The notes beneath the pieces are model-generated. The model did no database searches and was not told the DNA's origin. It saw only the letters and a program-made list of their open reading frames with translations. Both the position numbers and the translations under genes were made by a program. From Intestinibacter bartlettii (GTDB lineage Bacteria; Bacillota; Clostridia; Peptostreptococcales; Peptostreptococcaceae): 64,000 nt of DNA. This document shows positions 18,842-28,150 of the stretch, piece by piece. The stretch spans positions 1,860,001 through 1,924,000 of the forward strand of contig CP102273.1 of the NCBI GenBank assembly GCA_025148965.1, given 5' to 3'. Within the stretch, counting starts at the first letter, position 1. Every line of letters begins with the position of its first letter.

Positions 18842-20161
18842 TTAAAATCTTATTCGTCCAATATGTTTTCTAACTCTTCTTGAGTTTCTGCTATTTGAAA
18901 TTTGATCTAATTCATTTAAAAATATATCCGCCTCATCTTTTGTATTATAAAGTCCTAAACTAGCTCTTATCATTCCATAAAAATATTCACCTGATATAAC
19001 ATCTCTATATGCATCACTATCACTTACACCAAGAAGTCTATATACATAAGTATGAGCGCAGAACTTACCTGATCTTAAAGAAATAGCATTTTCAGTTGCC
19101 ATCTTGATAGAAACCTCACTATAATCCCTATTTTTAATATTAAATGGTATTACTCCAATTCTATCATCTGTATAATCCACATCTCCATACATAATTACAT
19201 TTTTTATACTCTTCATTGAATTTATAATATAATCTTTTAATAATTTTTCATGCATTTCTATATTTTGAAATCCTATATTTTTCAAATCTGAAAGTGCCTT
19301 AGCCATAGCTATTGCTCCAAAGAAGTTTTGTGTTCCTGCTTCGTATTTTTCTGGAACAGCAGTCCAAATAAGTCTTTCATCAAACACACCAGCAACACAT
19401 CCTCCTCCTGATAAAAATGGATCTTCTTCATTTAAATAATCCTTCTTACCGACTATTGCTCCGCTTCCAAAAGGTGCATATGCCTTATGCGCTGAAAAAG
19501 TCAAAAAGTCGATTTCTTCATCTTTTGAATTCCCAGCTAAATTTACTTCTCTATGTGCAATTAATTGAGCCCCATCAACTATTATAACCGCACCGTATTT
19601 ATGAGCTAATCTTGCAATATCGTGAATTGGAGTAATATACCCTGTTACATTAGAAGCTCCCGTAATTGTAACTACTTTTATTTTTCCATTAGCCTTTATA
19701 AGCTCTTCTTCTATATCATCTATATTTATTCTTCCAAGAACATCAACCTCAACATAAACCATCTTTGCCACCCTTCTAAAAGGAAGGTCATTTGCGTGAT
19801 GTTCCATTCTAGTTGTCAAAACTATATCATCTTTATCTTGTATAAGTACATTTGCAAGTGCATTTAGGCCTTCTGTATCCGATTTTGTATATATTACTGT
19901 ATAATCATCATTATCCAAGACACAAAAAAAATCCAATATTATATCTCTAGCTTTATTAAACATGGTCGTGCAGTATTCACCCTTGAATCCAACCCCTCTA
20001 GCTATTGGTCCATAATTTTTTATATTATCGTAAATTATTTGTGTAACACTTTTTAAAGGTGGAGTAGTCGCTCCATTGTCAAAATTTATTGGTGTTAATA
20101 AAACCCCATTAGACAGCTTTATTTTATCATCTATACCATCAAATAAATTTCTATAATCCAT
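18842..20161 (-). CDS. Class V aminotransferase (cysteine desulfurase-like)
   Basis: A 439-residue PLP enzyme of the NifS/SufS/Csd superfamily. MEHHAND (His-121) stacks on PLP, DGAQLIAHREV holds the ring-binding Asp, and SAHKAYAPFGSG (Lys-226) is the Schiff-base lysine. SGKFCAHTYVYR places a cysteine in the position of the desulfurase catalytic loop, but the surrounding sequence differs from IscS/SufS, so the substrate is uncertain. No scaffold protein (IscU/SufU) is adjacent. AAGGGGGA precedes the ATG. It is transcribed alone, with a candidate attenuator hairpin in its leader at 20284-20313. Confidence 0.85.
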   Translation of the reverse strand: MDYRNLFDGIDDKIKLSNGVLLTPINFDNGATTPPLKSVTQIIYDNIKNYGPIARGVGFKGEYCTTMFNKARDIILDFFCVLDNDDYTVIYTKSDTEGLNALANVLIQDKDDIVLTTRMEHHANDLPFRRVAKMVYVEVDVLGRINIDDIEEELIKANGKIKVVTITGASNVTGYITPIHDIARLAHKYGAVIIVDGAQLIAHREVNLAGNSKDEEIDFLTFSAHKAYAPFGSGAIVGKKDYLNEEDPFLSGGGCVAGVFDERLIWTAVPEKYEAGTQNFFGAIAMAKALSDLKNIGFQNIEMHEKLLKDYIINSMKSIKNVIMYGDVDYTDDRIGVIPFNIKNRDYSEVSIKMATENAISLRSGKFCAHTYVYRLLGVSDSDAYRDVISGEYFYGMIRASLGLYNTKDEADIFLNELDQISNSRNSRRVRKHIGRIRF

Positions 20162-20283
20162 ATAAATTCCCCCTTATTATCATGGTATAAATATATTTAA
20201 TTTTTCATATAAATATTACCTGTTTTTTATTTTTCTCAATTTTTGTAGAAATATGTAGAAATCCAAGGTTGATTTATGATAAA

Positions 20284-20313
20284 ATAAAAAAATGCCCCTT
20301 TCGGCACTTAATT
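20284..20313 (-). terminator. Possible attenuator/terminator in the aminotransferase leader
   Basis: On the minus strand AAGTGCC and GGCATTT pair around GAAAGG and run into TTTTTTT. No minus-strand gene lies immediately upstream, so it either terminates a leader transcript of the aminotransferase or stops antisense transcription from the PsuK-like gene region. The remaining bases of 20162-20536 hold only a short degenerate plus-strand frame. Confidence 0.45.
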
Positions 20314-20536
20314 TACATTATCTATGCATCTTTATTATAAAATATATATTTTTTAAATGACTATAACTTCTTATAAGTTATAAAAAATTAGAAAATGCTT
20401 ATCATAAAGATATTATTAAAATAGAAATTTCTTCAAATATCATTTTTATAGATGAAGAAACTTTATTATTTAAGATTGATTTTTGAATTTATTATTTTTA
20501 AAATTATTAAATTTTCTTAGAAAGGTTACGATACAA

Positions 20537-21493
20537 ATGAACAATAATGGATCATATGCACTAGTTTTCGGTGTATCAGTTTTTGACATATGTGGTTTCA
20601 CAGATAACGATTATAGAGCTAATGACTCAAACCCAGGTAGAGTTAGAACTTCATTCGGGGGAGTTTGCAGAAATATAGCTGAATGTATGGCTAGAGTTGG
20701 AGTTAATACAAAATTTATATCTGTTTTAGGTGATGATGAAACAGGAAAAAGTATCCTTCAACATTCAAAAGAAATGAATTACAATATGGAGGATTCTCTT
20801 ATAGTAGAAGGTGGACACACTCCTACTTACATGGCCGTACTTGATCATTTCGGCGAAATGATGTCTGCGGTTGTAGATATGAAAATAATAGACAAATTTA
20901 CAACAGAATTTATAGATTCTAAAGCCGACATAATAAAAAATTCTAAGTACATGGTTTTAGACTCTGACAGACCTGACATAGTAGAACATATACTAAAAAA
21001 TTTCACTAACGATACTAAATTTATATTAGATCCAGTTTCTGCTGCAAAAGCTAAAACTGTTACTCATTTAGTAAAATACTTCCACACTATAAAACCAAAC
21101 AGATATGAAGCTGAAATAATGTGTGGATTTAAAATCAAAAATGAAAATGATTTAAGAAAAGCAGGTAAATACTTCACAGACTTAGGTGTAAAAAATGTAT
21201 TTATCACACTTGACGAAGATGGAATCTACTACAACAATGGTGTTGAAGAAGGTAAATTAAAAGCAAATGATGTAAATGTAGTAAATGTTACAGGTGCTGG
21301 AGATTCTTTCGTTTCAGGAATCACAAAAGGATATATGGAGGGATATAGTTTAATAGACACATTAAAATACGCTATATCAATGTCTTCTATAACTATCTCA
21401 ACTGAAGAAACTATACACCCAGATATGTGCCATGATTTAGTTTCTAAATATATACAAGATACTAATTGGACTCATACTGAATTTAATAATTAA
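20537..21493 (+). CDS. PfkB family sugar kinase, pseudouridine kinase-like
   Basis: A 318-residue ribokinase-fold kinase. The N-terminal segment SNPGRVRTSFGGVCRNIAE strongly resembles the PsuK/YeiC signature, and VTGAGDSFVSG near residue 255 contains the catalytic Asp and anion hole. The start was set at the ATG at 20537, preceded by AGAAAGG, rather than an in-frame TTG 54 bases earlier with no ribosome site and an untypical hydrophobic N-terminus. PsuK phosphorylates pseudouridine before PsuG cleaves it; no psuG is adjacent, so the specificity is an inference. Single-gene unit with a strong terminator. Confidence 0.85.
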   Translation: MNNNGSYALVFGVSVFDICGFTDNDYRANDSNPGRVRTSFGGVCRNIAECMARVGVNTKFISVLGDDETGKSILQHSKEMNYNMEDSLIVEGGHTPTYMAVLDHFGEMMSAVVDMKIIDKFTTEFIDSKADIIKNSKYMVLDSDRPDIVEHILKNFTNDTKFILDPVSAAKAKTVTHLVKYFHTIKPNRYEAEIMCGFKIKNENDLRKAGKYFTDLGVKNVFITLDEDGIYYNNGVEEGKLKANDVNVVNVTGAGDSFVSGITKGYMEGYSLIDTLKYAISMSSITISTEETIHPDMCHDLVSKYIQDTNWTHTEFNN

Positions 21494-21498
21494 TTTTA

Positions 21499-21524
21499 TA
21501 AGGGGCTTAATGCCCCTTTTTTGT
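21499..21524 (+). terminator. Terminator of the PsuK-like gene
   Basis: AAGGGGC and GCCCCTT arms with a TTAAT loop, then TTTTT. It starts 6 bases after the stop codon. Confidence 0.88.
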
Positions 21525-21625
21525 ATATATTAATAGTTTCTGTATGAAGTTCTAAAAATACATATACATAAATTATACTTATCAAAATTTATAAATGAAT
21601 ATCATTTCTTATTTGGCAAAAAATA

Positions 21626-21668
21626 AAAACCCCTTTATAAAGATAATATATCTCTATAAAGAGGTCTT
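21626..21668 (-). terminator. Terminator of miaB
   Basis: On the minus strand CCTCTTTATAGAGATA pairs with TATCTTTATAAAGGGG, followed by TTTTTATTTTTT. Confidence 0.75.
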
Positions 21669-21676
21669 CTTAAAAA

Positions 21677-23125
21677 TTACTCAACCATTTCTCCGTTTAA
21701 TGAGAATGATAAAGCAGCTTCTGTTATTTTAACATTTACTAATTTGCCGATTAAATCAGCATCTGGATTTTTAACACTGAAGTTAACTAGTTTATTTTGT
21801 CTAGTTCTTCCAGTGAATTTAGTGTCGTCAGTTTTACTTTTACCTTCAACTAATATTTCTACTACTTCATCTTGATGAGTAGTGTTGTTTTCTTTTGAAA
21901 TTTCGTTAACTAATTCTAATACTCTGTTAAATCTTTTGTGTTTAACATCTTCTGGTATTTGGTCTTCCATCTTAGCAGCTGGAGTACCAGTTCTCTTAGA
22001 GTATATGAATGTAAACGCATTATCGTATCTAACTTGTCTTATTACATCAAGTGTATCTTCAACATCTTCTTCAGTTTCACCTGGGAATCCTACCATTATA
22101 TCAGTAGAGAATGCTATGTTTGGAACTTCAGCCTTAGCTTTTTCTACTATTCTTAGGTAATCTTCTTTAGAATAATGTCTATTCATTTTCTTTAATAATT
22201 TAGTACTTCCGCATTGAACTGGAAGGTGTAAGAATTCACAAACTTTGTCGCAATCTCTCATAGCGTATATAACTTCATCAGATATATCTTTTGGATGAGA
22301 AGTCATAAATCTTATTCTTTCTAATCCATCTATTTCGTTAACTGCTCTTAAAAGCTCAGCAAAAGTCATTCTATCTTCTTCTTCTAAAGTTTTACCATAA
22401 GAGTCTACGTTTTGGCCTAATAAAGTAACTTCTTTAGTTCCATTAGCAACTAATTCTTTTATTTCATTCATTATATCTTCTGGTCTTCTACTTCTTTCAC
22501 GACCTCTTGTATAAGGAACTATACAGTAAGTACAGAAGTTGTTGCAACCGTACATTATATTTACGAATGCTTTAAGCTCGAATTTTCTATCACTTCTTAA
22601 ACCTTCAACAACTTCACCATCAACATCCCATACATCTATAAGTATAGAATCACTTGACATTGATTCAGATAATAATTCTGGGAATTTGTATAAGTTGTGA
22701 GTACCGAATACTAAATCTACATGTTTGTATTTAGCTTTTATTTCTTTAACTATAGCAGGTTGTTGCATCATACATCCGCAAACAGCTATTTTTAAGTTAG
22801 GATTTCTTCTTTTTATTAATTTTAAGTGACCTAAGTTTCCGTAAACTTTAAGTTCAGCATTTTCTCTAACTGCACAAGTATTATATATTATTAAATCAGC
22901 ATTATCAGCCATTAAAGAAGGCTCATAACCCATAGCATTTAGCATAGCTCCTAATTTTTCAGAGTCATGCTCATTCATTTGACATCCAAATGTTTGTATA
23001 AAATAAGATTTTTTCTTTCCTGTTAAGTGGAAATATCTTTCGTTTTCATTTTTTATTTCGTTTATATATTTGTCCTGTTCTTTGATTTTTTCCATAGGAA
23101 CAGTAACTTGTTTTCTTTTAGACAT
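21677..23125 (-). CDS. miaB: tRNA-2-methylthio-N6-dimethylallyladenosine synthase MiaB
   Basis: A 482-residue radical SAM methylthiotransferase that converts i6A37 to ms2i6A37 in tRNA. N-terminal UPF0004 domain with Cys-48, Cys-84 and Cys-118 for the auxiliary [4Fe-4S] cluster; radical SAM CxxxCxxC at 194-201 (CNNFCTYC); C-terminal TRAM domain ending [14 protein letters not shown]. The N-terminal extension of about 35 residues is usual in Firmicutes. AAAGGAG precedes the start. It acts on the product of MiaA at 2422-3363. It is a single-gene unit. Confidence 0.97.
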   Translation of the reverse strand: MSKRKQVTVPMEKIKEQDKYINEIKNENERYFHLTGKKKSYFIQTFGCQMNEHDSEKLGAMLNAMGYEPSLMADNADLIIYNTCAVRENAELKVYGNLGHLKLIKRRNPNLKIAVCGCMMQQPAIVKEIKAKYKHVDLVFGTHNLYKFPELLSESMSSDSILIDVWDVDGEVVEGLRSDRKFELKAFVNIMYGCNNFCTYCIVPYTRGRERSRRPEDIMNEIKELVANGTKEVTLLGQNVDSYGKTLEEEDRMTFAELLRAVNEIDGLERIRFMTSHPKDISDEVIYAMRDCDKVCEFLHLPVQCGSTKLLKKMNRHYSKEDYLRIVEKAKAEVPNIAFSTDIMVGFPGETEEDVEDTLDVIRQVRYDNAFTFIYSKRTGTPAAKMEDQIPEDVKHKRFNRVLELVNEISKENNTTHQDEVVEILVEGKSKTDDTKFTGRTRQNKLVNFSVKNPDADLIGKLVNVKITEAALSFSLNGEMVE

Positions 23126-23231
23126 TTAATTACAATCTCCTTTCAAATTAATGCAAAGTTTATTATATCATAAATATTGACAAAGATTAAAAAAATATAT
23201 ATGAAATATTAGAAAATATTTAAATTTAATA

Positions 23232-23263
23232 GAAAAAAAGACGGGCAAACGCTCGTCTTTATT
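23232..23263 (-). terminator. Terminator of the ART-like module
   Basis: On the minus strand AAAGACGAGC pairs with GCCCGTCTTT (one mismatch) around GTTT, then TTTTTTT. It overlaps the stop codon of the 50-aa gene. Confidence 0.75.
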
Positions 23264-23411
23264 CCTCAGTTTCTTTGACTAAATCATATGAATAGACTTC
23301 TTTTACTTTTGAGTCTTCTTCGTATGTGTTTTTGAATACTTTTAAGAATTCTTCGTCAGTCATTTCAGTTATGATTTTGTCAATTTCAGTTAAGTACGTA
23401 ACTCCTTTCAT
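23259..23411 (-). CDS. 50-aa acidic protein, partner of the ART-like gene
   Basis: A 50-codon frame with a strong GAGGAGGT site 8-9 bases before the ATG. The peptide (MKGVTYLTEID... ending KETEE) is acidic and helical in character, with a TDEEFLKVFKNTYEED stretch, and has no recognised domain. It overlaps the last 26 bases of the upstream gene (23386-23910), which implies translational coupling, and a terminator overlaps its stop. The tight pairing with a toxin-like protein makes an antidote or regulatory subunit the simplest guess, not proven. Confidence 0.65.
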   Translation of the reverse strand: MKGVTYLTEIDKIITEMTDEEFLKVFKNTYEEDSKVKEVYSYDLVKETEE

Positions 23412-23910
23412 TTCTAATTACCTCCTCTATTGTTTTTATGCAATCTCTGTTTCTAACACACATTTGGACTTGTACCCAAAGAAAATTTGTGTTTTGTATT
23501 TTATCTCTTTTCTGTATAACAAATGTTTTCTTAACTAGATCGTATGGCTTTATTCTATATAAATCTTCTAGTATTTCACAATTTGTAAGTTTTGTATATC
23601 TTCCATTTGTTAAATTTTTATATCTTTTATTTATTTTTTTTGCTATTTTATCTAATATTGTCATTGTTTCCAATCTATCCAAATCTATGCATATTTCTGC
23701 TTCAATTTTACTTTTTAAAATTATATAATCATCATATCGTCTTGCTTTTGTGCAAAAATCTACTGCTTGGTTTATATCTTTTTCAAAAAAGTATACTCCA
23801 TTTCCAAGCCATTCGTCTTCTTTATATGAAACAAAGTAGTATTTATTTTTTAAAATACTTTCTCCTCTAGATATCGTTGTTCCGTGATATCCTGTATATA
23901 ATTCTCCCAT
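23386..23910 (-). CDS. Putative ADP-ribosyltransferase-fold protein (toxin-like)
   Basis: A 174-residue soluble protein. The start GYHGTT (His-9), then GNGVYFFEKDINQAVDFC (Tyr-40) and a late VQVQMCVRNRDCI strand give the order of elements in PARP-like ADP-ribosyltransferases and DUF3990-type proteins: NAD-binding His in HGT, Tyr in GxYF, and a final strand supplying the third residue. I could not pin the third catalytic residue; Gln-147/149 are candidates. AAAGGAG precedes the ATG. It forms a two-gene unit with the overlapping 50-aa gene, between the single-gene units miaB and argG. The fold call is by motif, so moderate; a substrate cannot be inferred. Confidence 0.55.
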   Translation of the reverse strand: MGELYTGYHGTTISRGESILKNKYYFVSYKEDEWLGNGVYFFEKDINQAVDFCTKARRYDDYIILKSKIEAEICIDLDRLETMTILDKIAKKINKRYKNLTNGRYTKLTNCEILEDLYRIKPYDLVKKTFVIQKRDKIQNTNFLWVQVQMCVRNRDCIKTIEEVIRNERSYVLN

Positions 23911-23992
23911 ATTCTACTCCTTTCTTTTATTTTCCATGGTAACTAAATCATCTCCCATTTCCCTCCTTTTTATACATCTTTATAATTTTTTT

Positions 23993-24033
23993 CAAAAAAA
24001 ATACTGCCTAAAATTCCAAGGCAGTATTTTTAT
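23993..24033 (-). terminator. Terminator of argG
   Basis: AAAATACTGCCT and AGGCAGTATTTT arms with a 9-base loop and A/T tracts, 47 bases past the argG stop. Confidence 0.85.
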
Positions 24034-24079
24034 ATCATTTTTATTCACTTTATCAAAACTTCAAATTGCATAAACTCAA

Positions 24080-25291
24080 TTATTTAGTCATTTTTTTACC
24101 ATTTTGAGTCATTGCATTTATTTTAAGTGGTAATGTAAATAAGTTTATGAAACCTTCAGCATCTTTGTGATCGTATAATTCACTATCTCCAAATGAAGAT
24201 ATACTTTGATCATATAATTTATGGTCACTGAATATTCCAGCTGGTTTTATATTACCTTTGTATAATTTTAATTTTACAGAACCTGTAACATTTTCTTGAG
24301 TTTCATCCATGAAAGCATTTATTGCTTTACAAGTTTTAGAGTACCATTTCCCATTGTATATTAAGTCAGCAAATTCAAGTGATAATCTTTGTTTTAAGTG
24401 AAGAGTATCCTTATCTAATGTAGCACTTTCTAAAAAGTTGTGTGCTGCATAGAATATTTCTCCTCCTGGAGTTTCATATATACCTCTTGATTTCATACCA
24501 ACTAATCTATTTTCTAATATATCTACTATACCTATACCGTGTTTAGCACCTAATTTATCAACTGCTTCAACAAGTTCTATTGGTGATAATTTTTCACCAT
24601 TTAAAGATACTGGTATACCTTTTTCGAATCCTATTTCTATATATTCAGCTTCATCTACTGCATCTTCTGGAGCACAAGTTTTTTTGTATATATCTTTATT
24701 GTGTTCATTTTCAAGATATTCTATATCTCCACCTTCTGTAGATACATGCCATAAGTTGTCGTCAACTGAGTATATTTTTTTCTTAGTTGCAACTACCTCA
24801 ATATTATGTTCGTTAGCGTAATCTATTGCATCTTCTCTTGATTTTATATCCCATATTCTCCATGGAGCTATAACTTTTATAGATGGATCAAGTGCTGCTA
24901 TAGTTCCTTCAAATCTAACTTGGTCATTTCCTTTTCCTGTACAACCGTGGCAGATATATTTAGCTCCTTCTTTTTGAGCTATTTCAACTAATTTTTTAGC
25001 TATTATAGGTCTAGCAAGTGCAGTACCTAAAGGATATCTATTTTCATATAAAACCTCAGCTTTTATTGCTTGATATATAGTAGTAGTTATAAATTCTTCT
25101 CTTAAATCTTCAACATAAGCTTTTATAGCACCACTTGCTTTTGCTTTTTCTTCTATTTTGCTCATATCGTCATCTTGACCAACATTTGCACAAACTGCTA
25201 TAACATCTAAATCATAATTTTCTTTTAACCATGGAATAGTTATTGAAGTGTCTAATCCTCCTGAATATGCTAATACAACTTTTTCTTTCAT
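24080..25291 (-). CDS. argG: Argininosuccinate synthase
   Basis: A 403-residue cytoplasmic enzyme that joins citrulline and aspartate using ATP, the penultimate step of arginine synthesis. AYSGGLDTS near the N-terminus is the N-type ATP pyrophosphatase loop; [15 protein letters not shown] is the citrulline/aspartate signature; length is standard. AGGGGGA precedes the ATG. No argH or argF is adjacent; the neighbouring window ends in an arginine-type T-box leader (25404-25700) with a good sigma-A promoter at 25764-25792, so expression should rise when tRNA-Arg is uncharged. Confidence 0.97.
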   Translation of the reverse strand: MKEKVVLAYSGGLDTSITIPWLKENYDLDVIAVCANVGQDDDMSKIEEKAKASGAIKAYVEDLREEFITTTIYQAIKAEVLYENRYPLGTALARPIIAKKLVEIAQKEGAKYICHGCTGKGNDQVRFEGTIAALDPSIKVIAPWRIWDIKSREDAIDYANEHNIEVVATKKKIYSVDDNLWHVSTEGGDIEYLENEHNKDIYKKTCAPEDAVDEAEYIEIGFEKGIPVSLNGEKLSPIELVEAVDKLGAKHGIGIVDILENRLVGMKSRGIYETPGGEIFYAAHNFLESATLDKDTLHLKQRLSLEFADLIYNGKWYSKTCKAINAFMDETQENVTGSVKLKLYKGNIKPAGIFSDHKLYDQSISSFGDSELYDHKDAEGFINLFTLPLKINAMTQNGKKMTK

Positions 25292-25403
25292 TTTTATTAT
25301 CCCCCTAAATTACTTTTATTATTTTATTTTAAATTAGAAATTACATCATTTAAAATATCGCTGTAATTTTTTTAAACAATATAATTCCCTGTATGTCTAA
25401 ATT

Positions 25404-25700
25404 AAAAAAGCCTCTTAGTATTAAATACTAAGAGGCGACATTGCGCGGTACCACTCTTATTAATAAATCTATCTTATTGAAATATTCTAAAAAACGCCTC
25501 TTGAATATCAAGAGACGAAATATTTCCGCGTTACCACTCTAATTAATAAGATAAACTTATTCACTCTTCCTTTTAAGGCAAGGTATTCCTATTATCCTAC
25601 TTAAGTTCAGATAATCTTCTCCAAAGCTCTCTTCATATATTTTAAAATTGCCAAGCTTCCACCATCCTCAGCTCTCTATAAACTTAAAATAAATTACTTT
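25404..25700 (-). promoter_or_regulatory. T-box leader of argG with one Stem I and two antiterminator/terminator modules
   Basis: Reading the minus strand: Stem I from about 25695 with the AGAGAG and GGTGGAAGC elements and a candidate AGA (Arg) specifier at 25628-25630, in the context GAAG-AGA-GCUUUGGAG. Then T-box 1 at 25526-25540 (AGAGTGGTAACGCGG), terminator 1 at 25489-25516, T-box 2 at 25443-25457 (AGAGTGGTACCGCGC) and terminator 2 at 25404-25437. Only about 30 bases separate terminator 1 from T-box 2, too short for a second Stem I. Both T-boxes have UGGU, predicting a tRNA with discriminator A. T-box 1 has AACG where the consensus has ACCG. Confidence 0.9.
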
Positions 25701-25763
25701 CTTTTTCAATGAATTTGTTGTTTTAAATTTTTTAATAAGTAGTTTATTCTTATTTATGAGTTA

Positions 25764-25792
25764 ATAATAAATCAACTGGATAAAAATGTCAA
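25764..25792 (-). promoter_or_regulatory. Promoter of the argG T-box transcript
   Basis: Minus-strand TTGACA (25787-25792), 17-base spacer, TATTAT (25764-25769): a near-consensus sigma-A promoter about 65 bases upstream of Stem I. Confidence 0.75.
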
Positions 25793-25812
25793 CCGTATTT
25801 TGTATATATTAT

Positions 25813-26550
25813 TTAATATTTTACTCTATATAAAAACAATCCTTTTGATGGCGCTGTCTCTGGTGATTTTGATCTATCTTTTAATTCTAATAAATTTTTA
25901 ACTTCCTCTGGTGTAATTTTATTATGTCCAGCATCAATAAGCGTACCTGCAATTATTCTCACCATATTGTATAAAAATCCATTGCCCTCTACATAAATTT
26001 CTATTAATCCGTTATTTTCATTTATAGAAATAGAGTAAATTTCTCTTACATGACTTTTCTTTTTAGACCTTGATGAACAAAAACTCGTAAAATCATGTTC
26101 ACCAACGAGTACATCAGCAACAGCTCTCATTTTATCTAAATCAATTTTTTTAGGCACATGACAAGTGTATTTTCTATTAAATGGATTTGGATATTCGTTG
26201 TTGTCTATTTTGTATAGATATACCTTTCTCTTTGCATTATATCTGCTGTGGAATCTATCATCAACTTCCTCAATCTCTCTTATTGCAATTGATTGTGGAA
26301 GGTATTCATATAGATATTTATGCATTTTATTTAATGATAAAGGAGAGTTAGTTTTAAAGTTTACAACTTGTCCATAGGCGTGTACTCCCATATCTGTTCT
26401 TCCCGAACCGATTATTTCTATATTTTCATCTGCCATTTGACTTAAAACAGATTCAAGTTTTCCTTGTATTGTATTTTCGTTATCTTTTAATTTTTGAAAG
26501 CCCTTAAAATTGCTTCCATCGTATTCTACTACCATTTTTATGTTTCTCAT
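25813..26550 (-). CDS. truA: tRNA pseudouridine(38-40) synthase TruA
   Basis: A 245-residue enzyme that isomerises uridines 38-40 of the tRNA anticodon arm. The catalytic Asp-53 lies in SGRTDMGVHAYGQV; the N-terminal VVEYDGSNFKGFQ and the later YNMVRIIAGTLID motif are family marks. GAGGAAA precedes the ATG. It lies upstream of argG on the same strand but is separated by the argG promoter; no terminator was seen between them. Confidence 0.96.
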   Translation of the reverse strand: MRNIKMVVEYDGSNFKGFQKLKDNENTIQGKLESVLSQMADENIEIIGSGRTDMGVHAYGQVVNFKTNSPLSLNKMHKYLYEYLPQSIAIREIEEVDDRFHSRYNAKRKVYLYKIDNNEYPNPFNRKYTCHVPKKIDLDKMRAVADVLVGEHDFTSFCSSRSKKKSHVREIYSISINENNGLIEIYVEGNGFLYNMVRIIAGTLIDAGHNKITPEEVKNLLELKDRSKSPETAPSKGLFLYRVKY

Positions 26551-26646
26551 ACTTTTCCTCTTTCATATATATAATTTTAAATTTATGTATAGTTATTGTT
26601 ATATTTATATTATTAAAATATATATAATCTTAATCTTTTCATTACA

Positions 26647-26684
26647 AGAAAAAAATGTGATTAAATCACATTTTTTCCTCTGCA
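26647..26684 (-). terminator. Terminator of the two-component operon
   Basis: AAAAAATGTGATT and AATCACATTTTTT form a near-perfect stem whose 5' arm overlaps the histidine kinase stop codon. Confidence 0.8.
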
Positions 26685-28147
26685 ATAGCATCCATTAAAT
26701 TATTTTTTAAAGTAAAGGTAATACAAGTACCTTCTCCTTTTTGACTTTCTAATATTAATTTACCTTTGTGTAATTTTACTATTTCATTACTTATGGCAAG
26801 GCCTATACCACTTCCAGATTTATGGTAGTCTTCTTGGAAGAATTTTTCTAAAACTTTGTCTAGGTTTTCTTGTTTTATACCTATTCCATTATCGACTACA
26901 GAGAAAGTCGTATATTCGTCACCTTGTGACAGTCTAACAACGACATATCCTCCTTCTTCAGTGAATTTAAGGGCATTTTGCACAAGGTTGATTAAAACTT
27001 GTTTTAGTCTATTTTTATCACCTTGTATATCGGCTATTTCTCTTTCTTTTGTATTAAATTCTGTTAAAAGTGTAATATTCTTTTCGCTTGCCTTAACTCC
27101 AAGTTGATTTACAACGTCTTTTGCAAGTTTAACGACATTTACTGTGTCGATTTGAAGTCTTATTCTGTCTGATGCAAGACGAGAGAAATCAAGAAGTTCT
27201 TCAACTAAAGTTATAAGTCTTTCTGTTTCATCTTGTATAATTCCAAGCCCTAAATCAAGCTCTTCTCTGCTTATACCTTCATATCCTAGAGTCTCACTCC
27301 ATCCTTTTATAGATGTAAGCGGAGTTCTAAGCTCATGAGATACTGAAGATATAAATTCTTCTTTTAATTTACGAGTTTTATCGATTTCTTTTGCCATATG
27401 ATCAAACGTTCTGACTAAATCTCCGATTTCATCGTCATGAAGTTTTTCATTTTCTAATTTTATATTATAATTTCCTTGTGCAAGTTGATTTGCAGTCTTT
27501 TTCAAATCTTGTATTGGCCTTATAAGTGAATCTGCAAATCTTAGGCTTATAAGAAGACATATTAAAAGTATTACAAGTCCGCCTATAAATATCATAAATA
27601 CTACTCTAAAAATTGCGCTATCTGCCTTATTTAAAGATACGCTATATCTAACGACACCTTCAACCACATTATTAACCTTTAAAGGTACAGATACACTCAT
27701 AATATGATCTTTTGTTTCGATTATAGAACTTATTGAAAAACTATAGTCTTCGTTTCCAGCTAAAGCTTTATTTACATCTTCATAATTGACAACTTCATTA
27801 GTTTTTATACCATATTGGTCTAGTATTATTTCTTTATTTTTATTTATAATTTCTATTGCAACAGCAAAATCATTATTTACCTCTTTGTAACTTGAATCTT
27901 GACTGAGACTCTCTTTTTCTAATATATTATTTATCTTATCTTGAAAGCTTGTTGAGTCCATAGCTGTAGAGTCATAACTACTTTGAGTATATCTAACTTG
28001 CTGCTCTAAGTATGATTTTGCCATACTGTAGTAATATTCTTTCATATAAAACATAAATAACACTTCGAACAAAGCGACTGTAATTATTATCATTATGAAA
28101 TAATATTTTACTACTCTCCTTCTCAAACCTTCTAAATGTAATTTCAA
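26666..28147 (-). CDS. Membrane sensor histidine kinase
   Basis: A 493-residue kinase. TM1 is about 16-36, an extracytoplasmic sensor domain about 40-178, TM2 about 181-202, HAMP about 203-258, HisKA with SHELRTPLT (His-271 autophosphorylation site), then HATPase_c with N (NLVQNALKF), G1 (DNGIGI) and G2 (GSGIGLAIS) boxes. The start is TTG, with AGGAAG upstream inside the end of the regulator gene, 3 bases away, so the two are coupled. The third operon member is an FG-GAP lipoprotein. The signal is unknown; domain order fits the ResE/PhoR/WalK class. Confidence 0.92.
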   Translation of the reverse strand: MKLHLEGLRRRVVKYYFIMIIITVALFEVLFMFYMKEYYYSMAKSYLEQQVRYTQSSYDSTAMDSTSFQDKINNILEKESLSQDSSYKEVNNDFAVAIEIINKNKEIILDQYGIKTNEVVNYEDVNKALAGNEDYSFSISSIIETKDHIMSVSVPLKVNNVVEGVVRYSVSLNKADSAIFRVVFMIFIGGLVILLICLLISLRFADSLIRPIQDLKKTANQLAQGNYNIKLENEKLHDDEIGDLVRTFDHMAKEIDKTRKLKEEFISSVSHELRTPLTSIKGWSETLGYEGISREELDLGLGIIQDETERLITLVEELLDFSRLASDRIRLQIDTVNVVKLAKDVVNQLGVKASEKNITLLTEFNTKEREIADIQGDKNRLKQVLINLVQNALKFTEEGGYVVVRLSQGDEYTTFSVVDNGIGIKQENLDKVLEKFFQEDYHKSGSGIGLAISNEIVKLHKGKLILESQKGEGTCITFTLKNNLMDAIAEEKM

Positions 28148-28150
28148 AAT

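Noticed and set aside
20353-20482. Short plus-strand coding-like frame before the PsuK-like gene
   Set aside because: No start codon or ribosome site, about 38 codons only; it may be a relic but cannot be supported.
20483-20536. Longer start for the PsuK-like kinase at a TTG
   Set aside because: No ribosome site and an atypical hydrophobic extension; the ATG at 20537 fits the family.
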